A DNA stretch of 14,515 nucleotides from DASPKW01 sp038244055 (GCA_038244055.1 JBBRTW010000152.1:1-14515); one strand, 5' to 3'; positions 6,537 to 14,133 are shown, numbered from the stretch's first letter. Program-made: numbers and translations. The notes: generated from the sequence alone by a model not told the origin.

Positions 6537-8150
6537 ATGCACCGTCCCCTCTCCCGCCGAAAGTTGCTTCGACATTCGGCCGCCGCGATATCAGCGGTGG
6601 CAGCTTCTTCGCAGTTATCCTGCGGGCCGCATGGGCTGTTTGGGATTTTCAAATCGTTTCGGCCGGAGATTGTGGGGGGCGTGGCCTCGGGGGATGTGAC
6701 GCACGATTCGGCGATGATCTGGTCGGCGGCTTCTCGCGGGGGGCGGATGACCGTGGATTGGGGGACCGCCGAATCGCTGGCCAACGCGACGCGGGTGATC
6801 GGGCCGGATGCGGTTTCGCGCACGGGGTATACCGCCAAGCTGGATTTGCGGAATCTGCCGGCCGATACGCGGATTTTTTACCGGGTGGCGTTCGAGAGCC
6901 TGGACGATTTTTCGATGTCAGCGCCGGCGATGGGATCATTTCAGACCGCGCCGATTCCGGGCGATATGAACGGCAAGTCGGGGAGCGCGGTGGCGGGCGG
7001 CGGGAGTGAGGCGGGACGGGATTTAACGGTAGCGTGGTCGGGCGACACGGCGGGGCAGGGGTGGGGGATCGATCCAGCGCGGGGAGGGATGCCGATCTAT
7101 TCGGCGCTGGCGCGGCTCAGGCCGGATTTGTTCATTCACAGCGGCGACAACATTTACGCGGATGTGCCGATTCCCGAGTCGATCGCGCTGCCGGATGGGC
7201 AGGTGTGGAAAAATATCGTGACGCCCGGGAAGTCGAAGCCGGCCGAGAGTTTGCAGGATTATCGCGATAATTACGCCTACAACCTGCTGGATGAGAATGT
7301 TCGGAAATTCAACGCGTGCGTGCCGGTGATTTCGCAGTGGGACGATCACGAGGTGCGCAACAACTGGTATCCGGGGCAGATTCTGGAGGATACGAAATAC
7401 ACGGAGAAGGAGGTGGATGTGCTGGCGGGGCGGGCGCGGCAGGCGTTCCTGGAGTACATGCCGATCAGGCCCTGTCCGCAGGATTTGCAGCGGATTTTCC
7501 GGTCGTACGCGCACGGGCCGCTGCTGGAGGTGTTCATGCTGGATGAGCGCTCTTATCGCGGAAAGAACTCGCCGAATGTGCAGAAGACGCTGGATCACCC
7601 GGCCGATTTTCTCGGGCCGCCGCAGCTCGAATGGATCAAGCGGCAGCTCAAAGCCAGCACCGCGACATGGAAACTGATTGCCAGCGACATGCCGCTGAGC
7701 GCCATCTCGCGCGATGGGCCGAAGGATTTCGAGGCCTGGGCCAATGGCGAGAACGGGCCGCCGCTGGGGCGGGAGCTGGAGCTGGCGAACCTGCTCTCGT
7801 TCATCAAGGCGAACGCGATTCGCAACGTGCTGTTCGTGACGGCGGATGTGCATTACGCGGCCAACATCCATTACCATCCCGATCGCGCGGCCTTCAAGGA
7901 TTTCGAGCCGTTCTGGGAATTCATCTCAGGCCCGCTGCACGCCGGTGGGTTCGGGCCCAACGCGCTGGATAAGACGTTTGGCCCGGAATATCGGTGGAAG
8001 CGCACGCCTGAGAAACCGGGAGTTGGGCCGGGGCATGAATATGGGATGTTCGGGATGATTCACATCGATGCGAAGAGCAGGGAGCTGCGGGTGACGCAGC
8101 ATGATATTACGGGCGCGGAGATCAGCCGGCAGGAAATCACCGCTGAATAG
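6537..8150 (+). CDS. PhoD-like metallophosphatase, Tat-exported
   Basis: The 537-residue protein resembles PhoD alkaline phosphatase/phosphodiesterases. It starts MHRPLSRRKLLRHSAAA, a twin-arginine signal. A cysteine in QLSCG could suggest a lipoprotein, but the -3 position is Q, so the lipobox is not canonical. The N-terminal PhoD_N-type segment contains GVASGDVTHDSAMIW. The metallophosphatase core follows with D170 (WSGDT), D204-N205 (HSGDNIY), DDHE (269-272) and H439 (ADVHYAAN), plus FMLDERSYRG. These are the expected metal-ligand positions. The product should act outside the cytoplasm and release phosphate from phosphodiesters or phosphomonoesters. The upstream in-frame ATG at 6462 would put 25 residues before the Tat motif and is disfavoured. 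TATCAT (6523-6528) lies 8 nt before the ATG and could be the -10 box. The gene is divergent from the antitoxin. Confidence 0.88.
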   Translation: MHRPLSRRKLLRHSAAAISAVAASSQLSCGPHGLFGIFKSFRPEIVGGVASGDVTHDSAMIWSAASRGGRMTVDWGTAESLANATRVIGPDAVSRTGYTAKLDLRNLPADTRIFYRVAFESLDDFSMSAPAMGSFQTAPIPGDMNGKSGSAVAGGGSEAGRDLTVAWSGDTAGQGWGIDPARGGMPIYSALARLRPDLFIHSGDNIYADVPIPESIALPDGQVWKNIVTPGKSKPAESLQDYRDNYAYNLLDENVRKFNACVPVISQWDDHEVRNNWYPGQILEDTKYTEKEVDVLAGRARQAFLEYMPIRPCPQDLQRIFRSYAHGPLLEVFMLDERSYRGKNSPNVQKTLDHPADFLGPPQLEWIKRQLKASTATWKLIASDMPLSAISRDGPKDFEAWANGENGPPLGRELELANLLSFIKANAIRNVLFVTADVHYAANIHYHPDRAAFKDFEPFWEFISGPLHAGGFGPNALDKTFGPEYRWKRTPEKPGVGPGHEYGMFGMIHIDAKSRELRVTQHDITGAEISRQEITAE

Positions 8151-8152
8151 TC

Positions 8153-8178
8153 CATTGTCAATTGTTCATGGTCAATTG
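8153..8178. repeat. Short 12-bp direct repeat pair downstream of the phosphatase
   Basis: cattgtcaattg (8153-8164) and catggtcaattg (8167-8178) differ at one base and are spaced by two bases. This resembles low-complexity ATTGTCAATTG tracts between genes. Function unknown. Confidence 0.7.
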
Positions 8179-8194
8179 CTGGGAGGGGACAGCA

Positions 8195-8401
8195 TTACGC
8201 CGCCTTGCGGACTCGCATCGCTTCGCGCCGCGCAGCGGGCATCCCCTGCTGCCTGGGTTGAATCGTCACTGTCAGCCCCAGCATGCGCCGCAGTTTCTCG
8301 GCGATGCGGGCCCCGAAGGACACATCCCACCGGCCGGCCGGTTCGCCTACGCACCAGTCGCTGTCGCGATCGATTCTCCGATCATCCAGTTGATTCAACA
8401 T
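8195..8401 (-). CDS. Small protein of unknown function
   Basis: A 68-residue basic ORF begins MLNQLDDRRIDRDSDW and ends MPAARREAMRVRKAA. A good Shine-Dalgarno (ggaaggag) lies 11 nt before the ATG at 8401. It starts 37 nt after the stop of the YjfB-like gene and is on the same strand. I recognise no family. The middle (WDVSFGARIAEKLRRMLGLTV) could form an amphipathic helix. A longer in-frame ATG at 8494 would overlap the upstream gene heavily and has no such ribosome site. It is plausible but unproven, and could be a decayed gene. Confidence 0.45.
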   Translation of the reverse strand: MLNQLDDRRIDRDSDWCVGEPAGRWDVSFGARIAEKLRRMLGLTVTIQPRQQGMPAARREAMRVRKAA

Positions 8402-8438
8402 CCTTGCTGAATCTCCTTCCTGCAAAAGTGCCGCGCCT

Positions 8439-8663
8439 TCATGCCAGCACATCCAGTTCACCGCCCAGGCCCGTCGCCGCGGCGACCAGGGCATCGCCGG
8501 ATTTGTTCACGCTGGCATCCGCCGCCTCAATCATTTTCATCACCGAATCCCCCTGGAAGCGCTGCATATTCAGCACCTTCGCGGCCACGGCGTACTGCAC
8601 CTTGGCCATCACCCTGGCCTGCTGAAAGCCGATCGCCGCATCCATCAGGGGATCCATACCCAT
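8439..8663 (-). CDS. YjfB-like putative motility protein
   Basis: This is a 74-residue protein (MGMDPLMDAAIGFQQARVMAKVQY...) with a helical N-terminal half rich in Q, A and K, and an ending LGGELDVLA. It resembles the small YjfB family of 'putative motility proteins', which typically start with MDI-type residues and end in a LDV.A motif. The biochemical role of that family is unknown. The start could also be the ATG at 8657 (MDPLMDAA), because GATAAT lies just upstream, only 2 nt before 8663 and 8 nt before 8657. It begins 31 bp after the antiporter stop on the same strand and may be co-transcribed. No flagellar genes are in the window. Confidence 0.6.
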   Translation of the reverse strand: MGMDPLMDAAIGFQQARVMAKVQYAVAAKVLNMQRFQGDSVMKMIEAADASVNKSGDALVAAATGLGGELDVLA

Positions 8664-8694
8664 TGATTATCGGCTTTGCCCGCGCAATTCGTTA

Positions 8695-10401
8695 CTAAAG
8701 CGGGCGATGCAGGCGAGATTCCTCATGGTCGAGTTCCACCATGATCTTCCGCAAGACTTCATCGCCGATTTCAGAATCATCGCGAAGCTTGAGGATCATT
8801 CGCTTCTGTGCATCGAGGGCTTCGAACTGCAGCGATTCGAGCGTGGCACAGGTGGGAATGGGGTCGCCGTCGAGGTCCGATAATGTCGGGTCCGGGGGGA
8901 TTGATAAGTGCGGAGCGATGAGTGCGGAATCCTGAGTCATTGCGGATTGCGGATTGGGGATTGCGGATTGAAGAGAAGAGGTGCCGTGGTTTTTAGAAAG
9001 GCGGCGGCCGAGTTCGCGGGCTTGCCAGCGGAAATCCTCGGCCAGGCGGTCGGCCATATCCGGGAGCGCCTCGCCAAGGGCGACGAGCGTTTCAATTCTG
9101 ACCAGCGCGGCGTGGGCGGCCTCGTAGCGGGCGCGGAGCTCTTCATGGCGGCCGATGACATCCGCGCCCAGATGGAGCCGGCGCAGGATGAAGGGAAGAG
9201 AGAGCCCCTGCACGATCAGCGTGAAGAGGATCACGGCGAAAGTGATGAAGATGATTAGATCGCGGTGAGGGAAGGCCAGGCCGGCGGCGGTGACTGTCGG
9301 GATGGCCAGCGCCGCGGCCAGGGAGACGATGCCGCGCATGCCGGTCCAGGCGATCATGAAAACCGGCCCGGGCGCGGGGGGCGGCTCGCGGCGTGCGATG
9401 TAGGAGAAGATTCTGCGCGGCAGATACGTCGCGGGGTAAACCCAGAGCATGCGCACGACCACCGCCGCGATGCTGATGATCAGCGCGCCCCAGATCAGTT
9501 GGGCGCGGTCCAAATGCGGCGCAACCCGCAGGCGCTCGATGACATCGTGCAGTTGCAGGCCGATGAGGATGAAGACCAGCGCGTTGAGCAGGAAGACCAG
9601 CACCTCCCACGCGCCGGTGAGTTTCAGGCGCGTGCGCGACTGGGTGATGCGCGGCATCTGCCGGCCGAGGTAAATGCCGGCGGTGACGGCCGCCAGAACG
9701 CCGGAAACGCCCAGATGCTCGGCCGGGAGATAGGCGATGTAAGGCGTGAGCAGGGACACCACCGACTCGACGGATTCATCCTTGAGGCGCGGCCGAACCC
9801 AGGCGACGACGACGCCGACGACCAAGCCCAGCGCGATGCCGCCGAGGGCGAGGATGAAGAACTGGCCGATGGCGGCCGGCAGCGAGAACGCGCCGGTGAC
9901 GACCGCGGCGATGGCGAATTTGTAGGCGACCAACGCGGTGGCATCGTTGACGAGGGATTCGCCTTCGAGAATGGTGATGATCCGCCGGGGAATGCGCAGG
10001 CGCGACATGATGGCGGTCGCGGCCACCGCGTCGGGCGGCGAGACCACCGCGCCCAGCACCAGCGCCGGTGCCCAGGGCATTTCAAAAACAAACACCGCCA
10101 CGGCCGCCACCCCGAGCATCGTGAAGAGCACGCATCCGATCGCCAGCAGCGCGATCGGCCGGGCATTAGCCTTGAAATCCCGCCAGGAAGTCTGCAAGCC
10201 CGCGAAATAAAGCAGCGGCGGAAGAAAGAGGAGAAAGACAATATCCGGCTCGAGGGCGACGCGGGGAAGATTCGGAAAAAGAGACAGCGCCGCCCCGCCG
10301 ATGACGAGAAAGATTGGATACGGAACGCGCAGGCGCGAAGCGATAAACGCGAGCGCGCCGGTGACGAGCATGAGAGCGATGATGAGTTCGAGGGGGTGCA
10401 T
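8695..10401 (-). CDS. Na+/H+ antiporter, CPA1 (NhaP-type) family
   Basis: The 568-residue membrane protein has about 12 hydrophobic segments in residues 1-410, followed by a hydrophilic cytoplasmic tail. The CPA1 ion-binding ND pair is seen in EGESLVNDATALVAYK (N152, D153). SPPDAVA (121-127) matches the SPTDPVA-type motif before it, and FLPPLLYFAGL (60-70) is typical. The protein should exchange external protons for internal sodium or potassium. Its tail (about 475-500) contains SSLQSAIPNPQSAM, encoded by a GCGGATTG repeat that looks like captured intergenic sequence. The ATG at 10401 starts MHPLELIIALML, right at the first membrane helix. No convincing Shine-Dalgarno is seen upstream. It is divergent from the zinc-ribbon gene across a 154-bp spacer. 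Confidence 0.9.
   Translation of the reverse strand: MHPLELIIALMLVTGALAFIASRLRVPYPIFLVIGGAALSLFPNLPRVALEPDIVFLLFLPPLLYFAGLQTSWRDFKANARPIALLAIGCVLFTMLGVAAVAVFVFEMPWAPALVLGAVVSPPDAVAATAIMSRLRIPRRIITILEGESLVNDATALVAYKFAIAAVVTGAFSLPAAIGQFFILALGGIALGLVVGVVVAWVRPRLKDESVESVVSLLTPYIAYLPAEHLGVSGVLAAVTAGIYLGRQMPRITQSRTRLKLTGAWEVLVFLLNALVFILIGLQLHDVIERLRVAPHLDRAQLIWGALIISIAAVVVRMLWVYPATYLPRRIFSYIARREPPPAPGPVFMIAWTGMRGIVSLAAALAIPTVTAAGLAFPHRDLIIFITFAVILFTLIVQGLSLPFILRRLHLGADVIGRHEELRARYEAAHAALVRIETLVALGEALPDMADRLAEDFRWQARELGRRLSKNHGTSSLQSAIPNPQSAMTQDSALIAPHLSIPPDPTLSDLDGDPIPTCATLESLQFEALDAQKRMILKLRDDSEIGDEVLRKIMVELDHEESRLHRPL
8939..8970. repeat. GCGGATTG-type repeat embedded in the antiporter tail
   Basis: Four tandem 7/8-bp units (attgcgg / attgcgg / attgggg / attgcgg, then attg) lie within the antiporter coding region and encode LQSAIPNPQSA on the minus strand. 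The flank (gagtgcggaatcc, ttgataagtgcggagcgatg) also looks like intergenic repeat sequence. I recall such 'GGATTGCGGATTG' tracts as common between planctomycete genes. Confidence 0.85.
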
Positions 10402-10555
10402 GGGGGGCGAAGAGGGAGGATAATGGGCGGAGGGGGAAGATTGAAGGTGGAGGGATGAAATTGCACCGGGGTTATAAACTTTGCGGGTAATTCTCTACTC
10501 TCTATTGCCCTGGCGCATTAGAATGAATGCGACACATTCAGAAGGAATCGCATTC

Positions 10556-11395
10556 ATGGGGCAACATCGCTGTATTAAATGTGGTCGGAGTATTTCGGCG
10601 GAAGTGATCTTCTGCCCGAAGTGCGGGACGCAACAGACCGCGAAGGCGGGAGGCGCTCCAGCGCCGGGCCGCCGCCCGACTTCAGCAAAAGCCGTGGGGA
10701 TCGCGCTGGCGGTGCTGGTCCTCGGCATCGCCGCTATCGCCTGGGTTCGCATCGGAACGTCGTCGGTGAAACCCAACGCGGCGCAGGTCGCCGATGAATG
10801 GAGCGACTCCCGCATCAATACCGACCCAAGCGGATACGGCACCTGGGTAAGCGCACGGCTTGATGCGCGGATCGGCGAAGTGCGCCAACTCCTCGATCAG
10901 GCCACCACTGCGTCGCGCTCGGCCAAACACGCTGAATGGTCAGACCGATACGCCGAAGCACAGCGCGTCTATGAACGCATGCAGGCGGCCTACCAGCGGG
11001 CCCAGGACGAGCGGCGCTGGCCGGTGAAACTGGCGGGGGGCAATTTTGACGAGCATCAGGCCATCGTCATCGTCGACCGGACCAAGAAGTACCTCGATCG
11101 GAACCAGGCGGCCTTCACCCGCCTCCGGCAGAGCGAGCTGCAATTGGAAGATGCCCGGCAGACCCTGGAGCGCGAGCTCGAGACGCTGACGAATCTGCGG
11201 GCGCAGGTCGGCACGATTGCCGACAGCGCAGCCACGCCCAGCGCCAATGAGGTGGAGGCGCTTCGCGCAGCCGCGGTGCGGAGCCAGCAGTCCGCCCGCC
11301 AGGCGCCCACCCGCGCGTCGATTGCGGCGCTGGCGGATGCCGTCGGCGGCGGCGGTCTGGAAGCGCTGGACATGGAACAAATCCTCAAACAATAG
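10556..11395 (+). CDS. Zinc-ribbon, single-pass membrane, coiled-coil protein
   Basis: The 279-residue protein opens with a zinc ribbon (C6-x2-C9, C20-x2-C23, in HRCIKCG and FCPKCG). A basic linker and one transmembrane segment (about 47-64, AVGIALAVLVLGIAAIAWV) follow, then a long extracytoplasmic region that is helical and charged. Residues about 190-240 (LRQSELQLEDARQTLERELETL) look like a coiled coil. The likely topology is ribbon inside, coil in the periplasm. I do not recognise a named family. The start at 10556 has aaggaa at about 9 nt, and upstream in-frame ATGs lack this. It lies 110 bp before the substrate-binding/OmpA gene on the same strand, which suggests a shared transcript and a joint envelope function. 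Confidence 0.75.
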   Translation: MGQHRCIKCGRSISAEVIFCPKCGTQQTAKAGGAPAPGRRPTSAKAVGIALAVLVLGIAAIAWVRIGTSSVKPNAAQVADEWSDSRINTDPSGYGTWVSARLDARIGEVRQLLDQATTASRSAKHAEWSDRYAEAQRVYERMQAAYQRAQDERRWPVKLAGGNFDEHQAIVIVDRTKKYLDRNQAAFTRLRQSELQLEDARQTLERELETLTNLRAQVGTIADSAATPSANEVEALRAAAVRSQQSARQAPTRASIAALADAVGGGGLEALDMEQILKQ

Positions 11396-11505
11396 CAATC
11401 CGGCGGGCGATCTCCTTGAGTGCATGCTCAGGCGATTTGGATTATGGGGAAAACCCGTCGGCATGACATAGACTCGAAACGAACGCAACAGACGCAGGAG
11501 AAACG

Positions 11506-13137
11506 ATGAAGAAGTCAGGTTGGAACACGTTGGTTTGGACGGCCGCGGCGCTGGTGTCGATCTGGGGATTTGTCGCCGCCAGCGCGATGGCGGCCGAGCC
11601 CAAGCCCGCAGGCGGTCAGGCGCTGGCCACCGATACCGAGCTGGTCGAAACGCGGACGGAGGTCCCGCGTCTCAAGAGCGCCGCCGATTACAAGTTCCGC
11701 GACAACACGGTCGAGATCGAACTGAGCCAGTACGCCGGCTACTCCGGCCTCATCGTCGCCAATGGCGGCATGGAGCCGAACGCGAACTCGATCTTCACGA
11801 AAAAGTACGGGTTCAAGGTGCGCCTCACGCTAAGCGAGTCGGAGAGCTGGTCGTCGCTGAACAGCGGCAAGCTGGCGGCCTCGGCGACCACGGCCGATGT
11901 GCTGGCGGTTTATGGCGGGCAGTTCGAAGTGGTGGTGCCGGCCCTCATCGGCTACTCGCGGGGCGCTGATGGCCTTGTCGTGCAGAACGATGTGAAGCGG
12001 GTCAACGACCTGAAGGGCAAGACGCTGGCCACATGCCAGTTCACCGAAGCCGATTTCTTCCTGCGCTATCTGGCCCAGGAGGCGGGGCTGGAAATGAATC
12101 TGCTCGCGGACCTGGCGGCCAAGCCAGACCCCGAGCGGATCAACATGGTTTACTGCGCCGATGGGTTCGGCGCTGGCGACCTCTTTCTGCGCGACTTGAA
12201 GGCCGGCCGAAACCGCTTGACGGGCTGCGTCACCTGGGCCCCGAAAATCGGCGAGGTGGCCGATGGCAGCGCCGGCAAGGCGCGCATCCTGGTGACGAAC
12301 CGGAACCTGCTGATCGTCGCGGACATCCTCGTAGTCAATCGTGGATTCGCCCGCAGTCATCCCGAGATCATGCAGGGTCTGGTCGCGGGGCTGATGGAAG
12401 GCAACGAGATGGTGCGAAGCAACCCCGAAGCTCACCTGGCGATGATCCGCCAGGCATTCAAGTGGGAGGAGAAGCAGGCTCGCGAAGAGCTCGGCAAAGT
12501 CCACCTGGCCAACCTCCCGGAGAATCTGGCCTTTTTCGGCAACACGATCGATTCGGCGGGGAGCTACGGCTACATCTACGAGTCCGCCGTGGCCGCGTAT
12601 GGCCGAAAGTTGGTGCCCAATCCGACGGCCGGCGAGCGGTTCGTCAACCTGGATTATCTCAAGGCCCTGGAGAAGTCCGGGCAGTTCAAAGACCAGCGCA
12701 TCGCGGTCAGCCCGATCAAATCGATCAACCTCCCGGCCGAGCGCGAGCCAATCCTCTCGAAGAACATCCACTTTTTGTTCGAGCCCAACACCAGCAAACT
12801 CGACCTGGCCAACCAGGACAATATCCGCAGCCTGGAAGGAATCGCCCGGCAAATGCAGGCCAGCCCCGGTTCGATGCTCCTGCTGCGCGGGCACGCCGAC
12901 CCGGGCCTGATCGAGAAATATCGCAAAGATGGCGGGGATGCCCTCGTGCGGCAGGTGGCCCTGACGGCGGTGTCATTGAGCAAGGATCGCGCTGCGGCCA
13001 TCGCCAACCTGCTGACGGAAAAGCATAACGTGGACCCGGCGCGGGTGAATACCGTCGGGCGAGGCTGGGAAGAGCCGCTGGGTAAAGACCCCGACAAGAA
13101 CCGGCGGGTGGAGGTGCAGTGGTTCACGGTCGAGTGA
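11506..13137 (+). CDS. ABC-type substrate-binding domain fused to OmpA domain
   Basis: The 543-residue exported protein has a signal peptide (basic MKK, hydrophobic core, AMA|AEPK near residue 29). Residues about 60-380 resemble NrtA/SsuA/NMT1-like periplasmic binding proteins: KKYGFKVRLTL, SSLNSGKLAASATTADVLA, VKRVNDLKGKTLA, VVNRGFARSHPEIMQGLVAGLMEG. Residues about 420-543 form an OmpA/MotB-type peptidoglycan-binding domain: NIHFLFEPNTSKLDLAN, RGHADPG (461-467), SKDRAAAIANLL, VNTVGRGWEEPLG, NRRVEVQWF. This tethers a solute-binding module to the cell wall. No ABC permease or ATPase is nearby, so it may be a sensor or scaffold rather than an importer subunit. The ligand is unknown. The start is fixed by aggaga 6 nt before the ATG and by the signal peptide. 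Confidence 0.85.
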   Translation: MKKSGWNTLVWTAAALVSIWGFVAASAMAAEPKPAGGQALATDTELVETRTEVPRLKSAADYKFRDNTVEIELSQYAGYSGLIVANGGMEPNANSIFTKKYGFKVRLTLSESESWSSLNSGKLAASATTADVLAVYGGQFEVVVPALIGYSRGADGLVVQNDVKRVNDLKGKTLATCQFTEADFFLRYLAQEAGLEMNLLADLAAKPDPERINMVYCADGFGAGDLFLRDLKAGRNRLTGCVTWAPKIGEVADGSAGKARILVTNRNLLIVADILVVNRGFARSHPEIMQGLVAGLMEGNEMVRSNPEAHLAMIRQAFKWEEKQAREELGKVHLANLPENLAFFGNTIDSAGSYGYIYESAVAAYGRKLVPNPTAGERFVNLDYLKALEKSGQFKDQRIAVSPIKSINLPAEREPILSKNIHFLFEPNTSKLDLANQDNIRSLEGIARQMQASPGSMLLLRGHADPGLIEKYRKDGGDALVRQVALTAVSLSKDRAAAIANLLTEKHNVDPARVNTVGRGWEEPLGKDPDKNRRVEVQWFTVE

Positions 13138-13207
13138 ATGATGCGGGCGGGTGAATCTCTTTAAATCCAGTTGGAAACAGTGAGCCCACCGCTTCTTCTT
13201 TCGCCGT

Positions 13208-13219
13208 GAAGCCGGCTTC
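13208..13219. repeat. 12-bp perfect palindrome in the spacer before mntA
   Basis: gaagccggcttc is self-complementary. The surrounding text (ttcgccgtgaagccggcttcg, cctccgggctgcgg) resembles another dispersed intergenic repeat. The 13138-13293 spacer holds no credible gene. The palindrome is too short and lacks a T-tract, so a terminator role is doubtful. Confidence 0.5.
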
Positions 13220-13281
13220 GTCCTCCGGGCTGCGGTGATTTCGCGGCGCAGGGCGGGATGTCAATGATGGGCCGAAACCGG

Positions 13282-13287
13282 TACAAT
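13282..13287 (+). promoter_or_regulatory. Putative -10 box of the mntA-hepT operon
   Basis: TACAAT ends 6 nt before the favoured mntA ATG (13294), the same distance as in the antitoxin promoter on the other strand at 6466. No good -35 box is visible at 16-18 bp upstream. No Shine-Dalgarno precedes the ATG, so a leaderless transcript is plausible. Confidence 0.4.
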
Positions 13288-13293
13288 ATGGGC

Positions 13294-13602
13294 ATGATCG
13301 CGCTGATCGAACAGCATCGTGACCAGATCGCCGCGCTATGCCGCCGATACGGAGTGCATCGCCTCGAACTTTTCGGCTCGGCCGCAAGCGAGAGGTTTGA
13401 CCCCAGCACCAGCGATGTCGACTTCTTCTACGAATTTAATCCGACTGAAGCCGACGATTACGCCGATCGCTTTTTTGGCCTGTTGGAAGCGCTCGAGTTG
13501 TTGCTCGGTCGCAAAGTTGATCTGGTGAGCGCCAAGGATGCCCGGAATCCGTATTTTCTCGAAGTTGCCAATCGCCATCGGCAGACGCTCTATGCCGCCT
13601 GA
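13294..13602 (+). CDS. mntA: MntA-type nucleotidyltransferase antitoxin
   Basis: The 102-residue minimal nucleotidyltransferase carries LFGSAASERF...SDVDFFYEF: G28-S29, then D41 and D43 as metal ligands, with D76 in RKVDLVS as the likely third acidic residue. In characterised MntA-HepT systems the MNT protein neutralises the HEPN toxin by adding AMP to its active-site tyrosine. The spacing between GS and DxD is 11 residues here, as in the related FDP..SDLDFLVEF subgroup. Upstream in-frame ATGs exist at 13258 and 13288. I prefer 13294 (MIALIEQHRDQIAALCRRYGV) because it matches the usual beginning of the family. It overlaps hepT by 11 bp. Confidence 0.85.
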   Translation: MIALIEQHRDQIAALCRRYGVHRLELFGSAASERFDPSTSDVDFFYEFNPTEADDYADRFFGLLEALELLLGRKVDLVSAKDARNPYFLEVANRHRQTLYAA

Positions 13603-13930
13603 TATCGCCAAATATCTTCGCGACATGCTCGATGCGGTCCAGGCCATAGAGCAACTCACTCAGGGGCAAACACTCGATGATTACCTGCGGCAGCGCTCGA
13701 TGCGAGATGCCGCCCAGTGGAACTTCTGCGTCATCGGCGAAGCCCTTTCCCAACTCAAGAAACGCGACGAATCCACCGCCAATCGCATTACGAGTCATGC
13801 GAAGATAATCGGGCTGCGCAATCAACTCATCCACGGCTACGGTGTGATTGATAATCAGATTACCTGGAATATCATCAGCCAGAAATTGCCCCTCCTCCAC
13901 TGCGAAATCGACCAACTTCTTGCTGAGTGA
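13592..13930 (+). CDS. hepT: HepT-type HEPN toxin (DUF86 family)
   Basis: The 112-residue helical protein begins MPPDIAKYLRDMLDAVQAIEQ. It contains the HEPN ribonuclease motif R-x4-H-x-Y as R76-NQLI-H81-G-Y83 within GLRNQLIHGYGVID. Y83 is the residue that partner MntA modifies in studied systems. All three residues are present, so the toxin is probably active when not modified. The ATG at 13592 overlaps the mntA stop region by 11 bp in another frame, the normal arrangement for this operon. A longer in-frame ATG at 13538 would add 18 residues read from within mntA and is disfavoured. Confidence 0.88.
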   Translation: MPPDIAKYLRDMLDAVQAIEQLTQGQTLDDYLRQRSMRDAAQWNFCVIGEALSQLKKRDESTANRITSHAKIIGLRNQLIHGYGVIDNQITWNIISQKLPLLHCEIDQLLAE

Positions 13931-14057
13931 TTGACCGCCGACAGCCGTCAGATATAGTGGAAGGCACATGAAACAGTCCGCAAAAACAACGACGACGACC
14001 GCGACCGGCCGGATTGGCTGAGCGATGTCGCGTTGACCAGAACAACCGATGACACGC

Positions 14058-14073
14058 CCGGCCTTTTCGCCGG
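14058..14073. repeat. Small hairpin next to the large inverted repeat
   Basis: ccggc (14058-14062) and gccgg (14069-14073) flank the loop cttttc. It lies 4 bp before the 23-bp inverted repeat. On its own it is weak. Confidence 0.4.
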
Positions 14074-14077
14074 AATG

Positions 14078-14133
14078 GAAAACGGGACGGCTCTGATATT
14101 CAGATTCATTAATATCAGAGCCGTCCCGTTTTC
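14078..14133. terminator. Perfect 23-bp inverted repeat, probable bidirectional terminator
   Basis: Arm 14078-14100 (begins gaaaacgggacgg, ends ctgatatt) is exactly complementary to 14111-14133 (ends ccgtcccgttttc), with a 10-nt loop cagattcatt. Each strand ends its stem in TTTTC, so it could stop transcription from either side, including that of mntA-hepT 147 bp upstream. The perfect 23-bp pairing is longer than most intrinsic terminators. A mobile palindromic element is the alternative. Confidence 0.7.

Noticed and set aside
6609..6632. Lipoprotein signal in the PhoD-like protein (QLSCG)
   Set aside because: The lipobox needs L/V/I at -3 but has Q, so the twin-arginine signal alone is better supported.
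8195..8494. 99-residue version of the small minus-strand ORF starting at 8494
   Set aside because: It would overlap the YjfB-like gene by 56 bp. The ATG at 8401 has a proper ribosome site.
9265..10458. 397-residue plus-strand ORF opposite the antiporter
   Set aside because: It is extremely rich in D, R, G, Q and E, as expected for the complement of hydrophobic membrane-helix codons. The opposite strand is a clear CPA1 antiporter.
13968..14018. 16-codon ORF MKQSAKTTTTTATGRIG after hepT with a ggaagg site
   Set aside because: It is very short and low-complexity, and the adjacent frame (DRPDWLSDVALTRTT) is equally protein-like but has no start. Neither is supportable.
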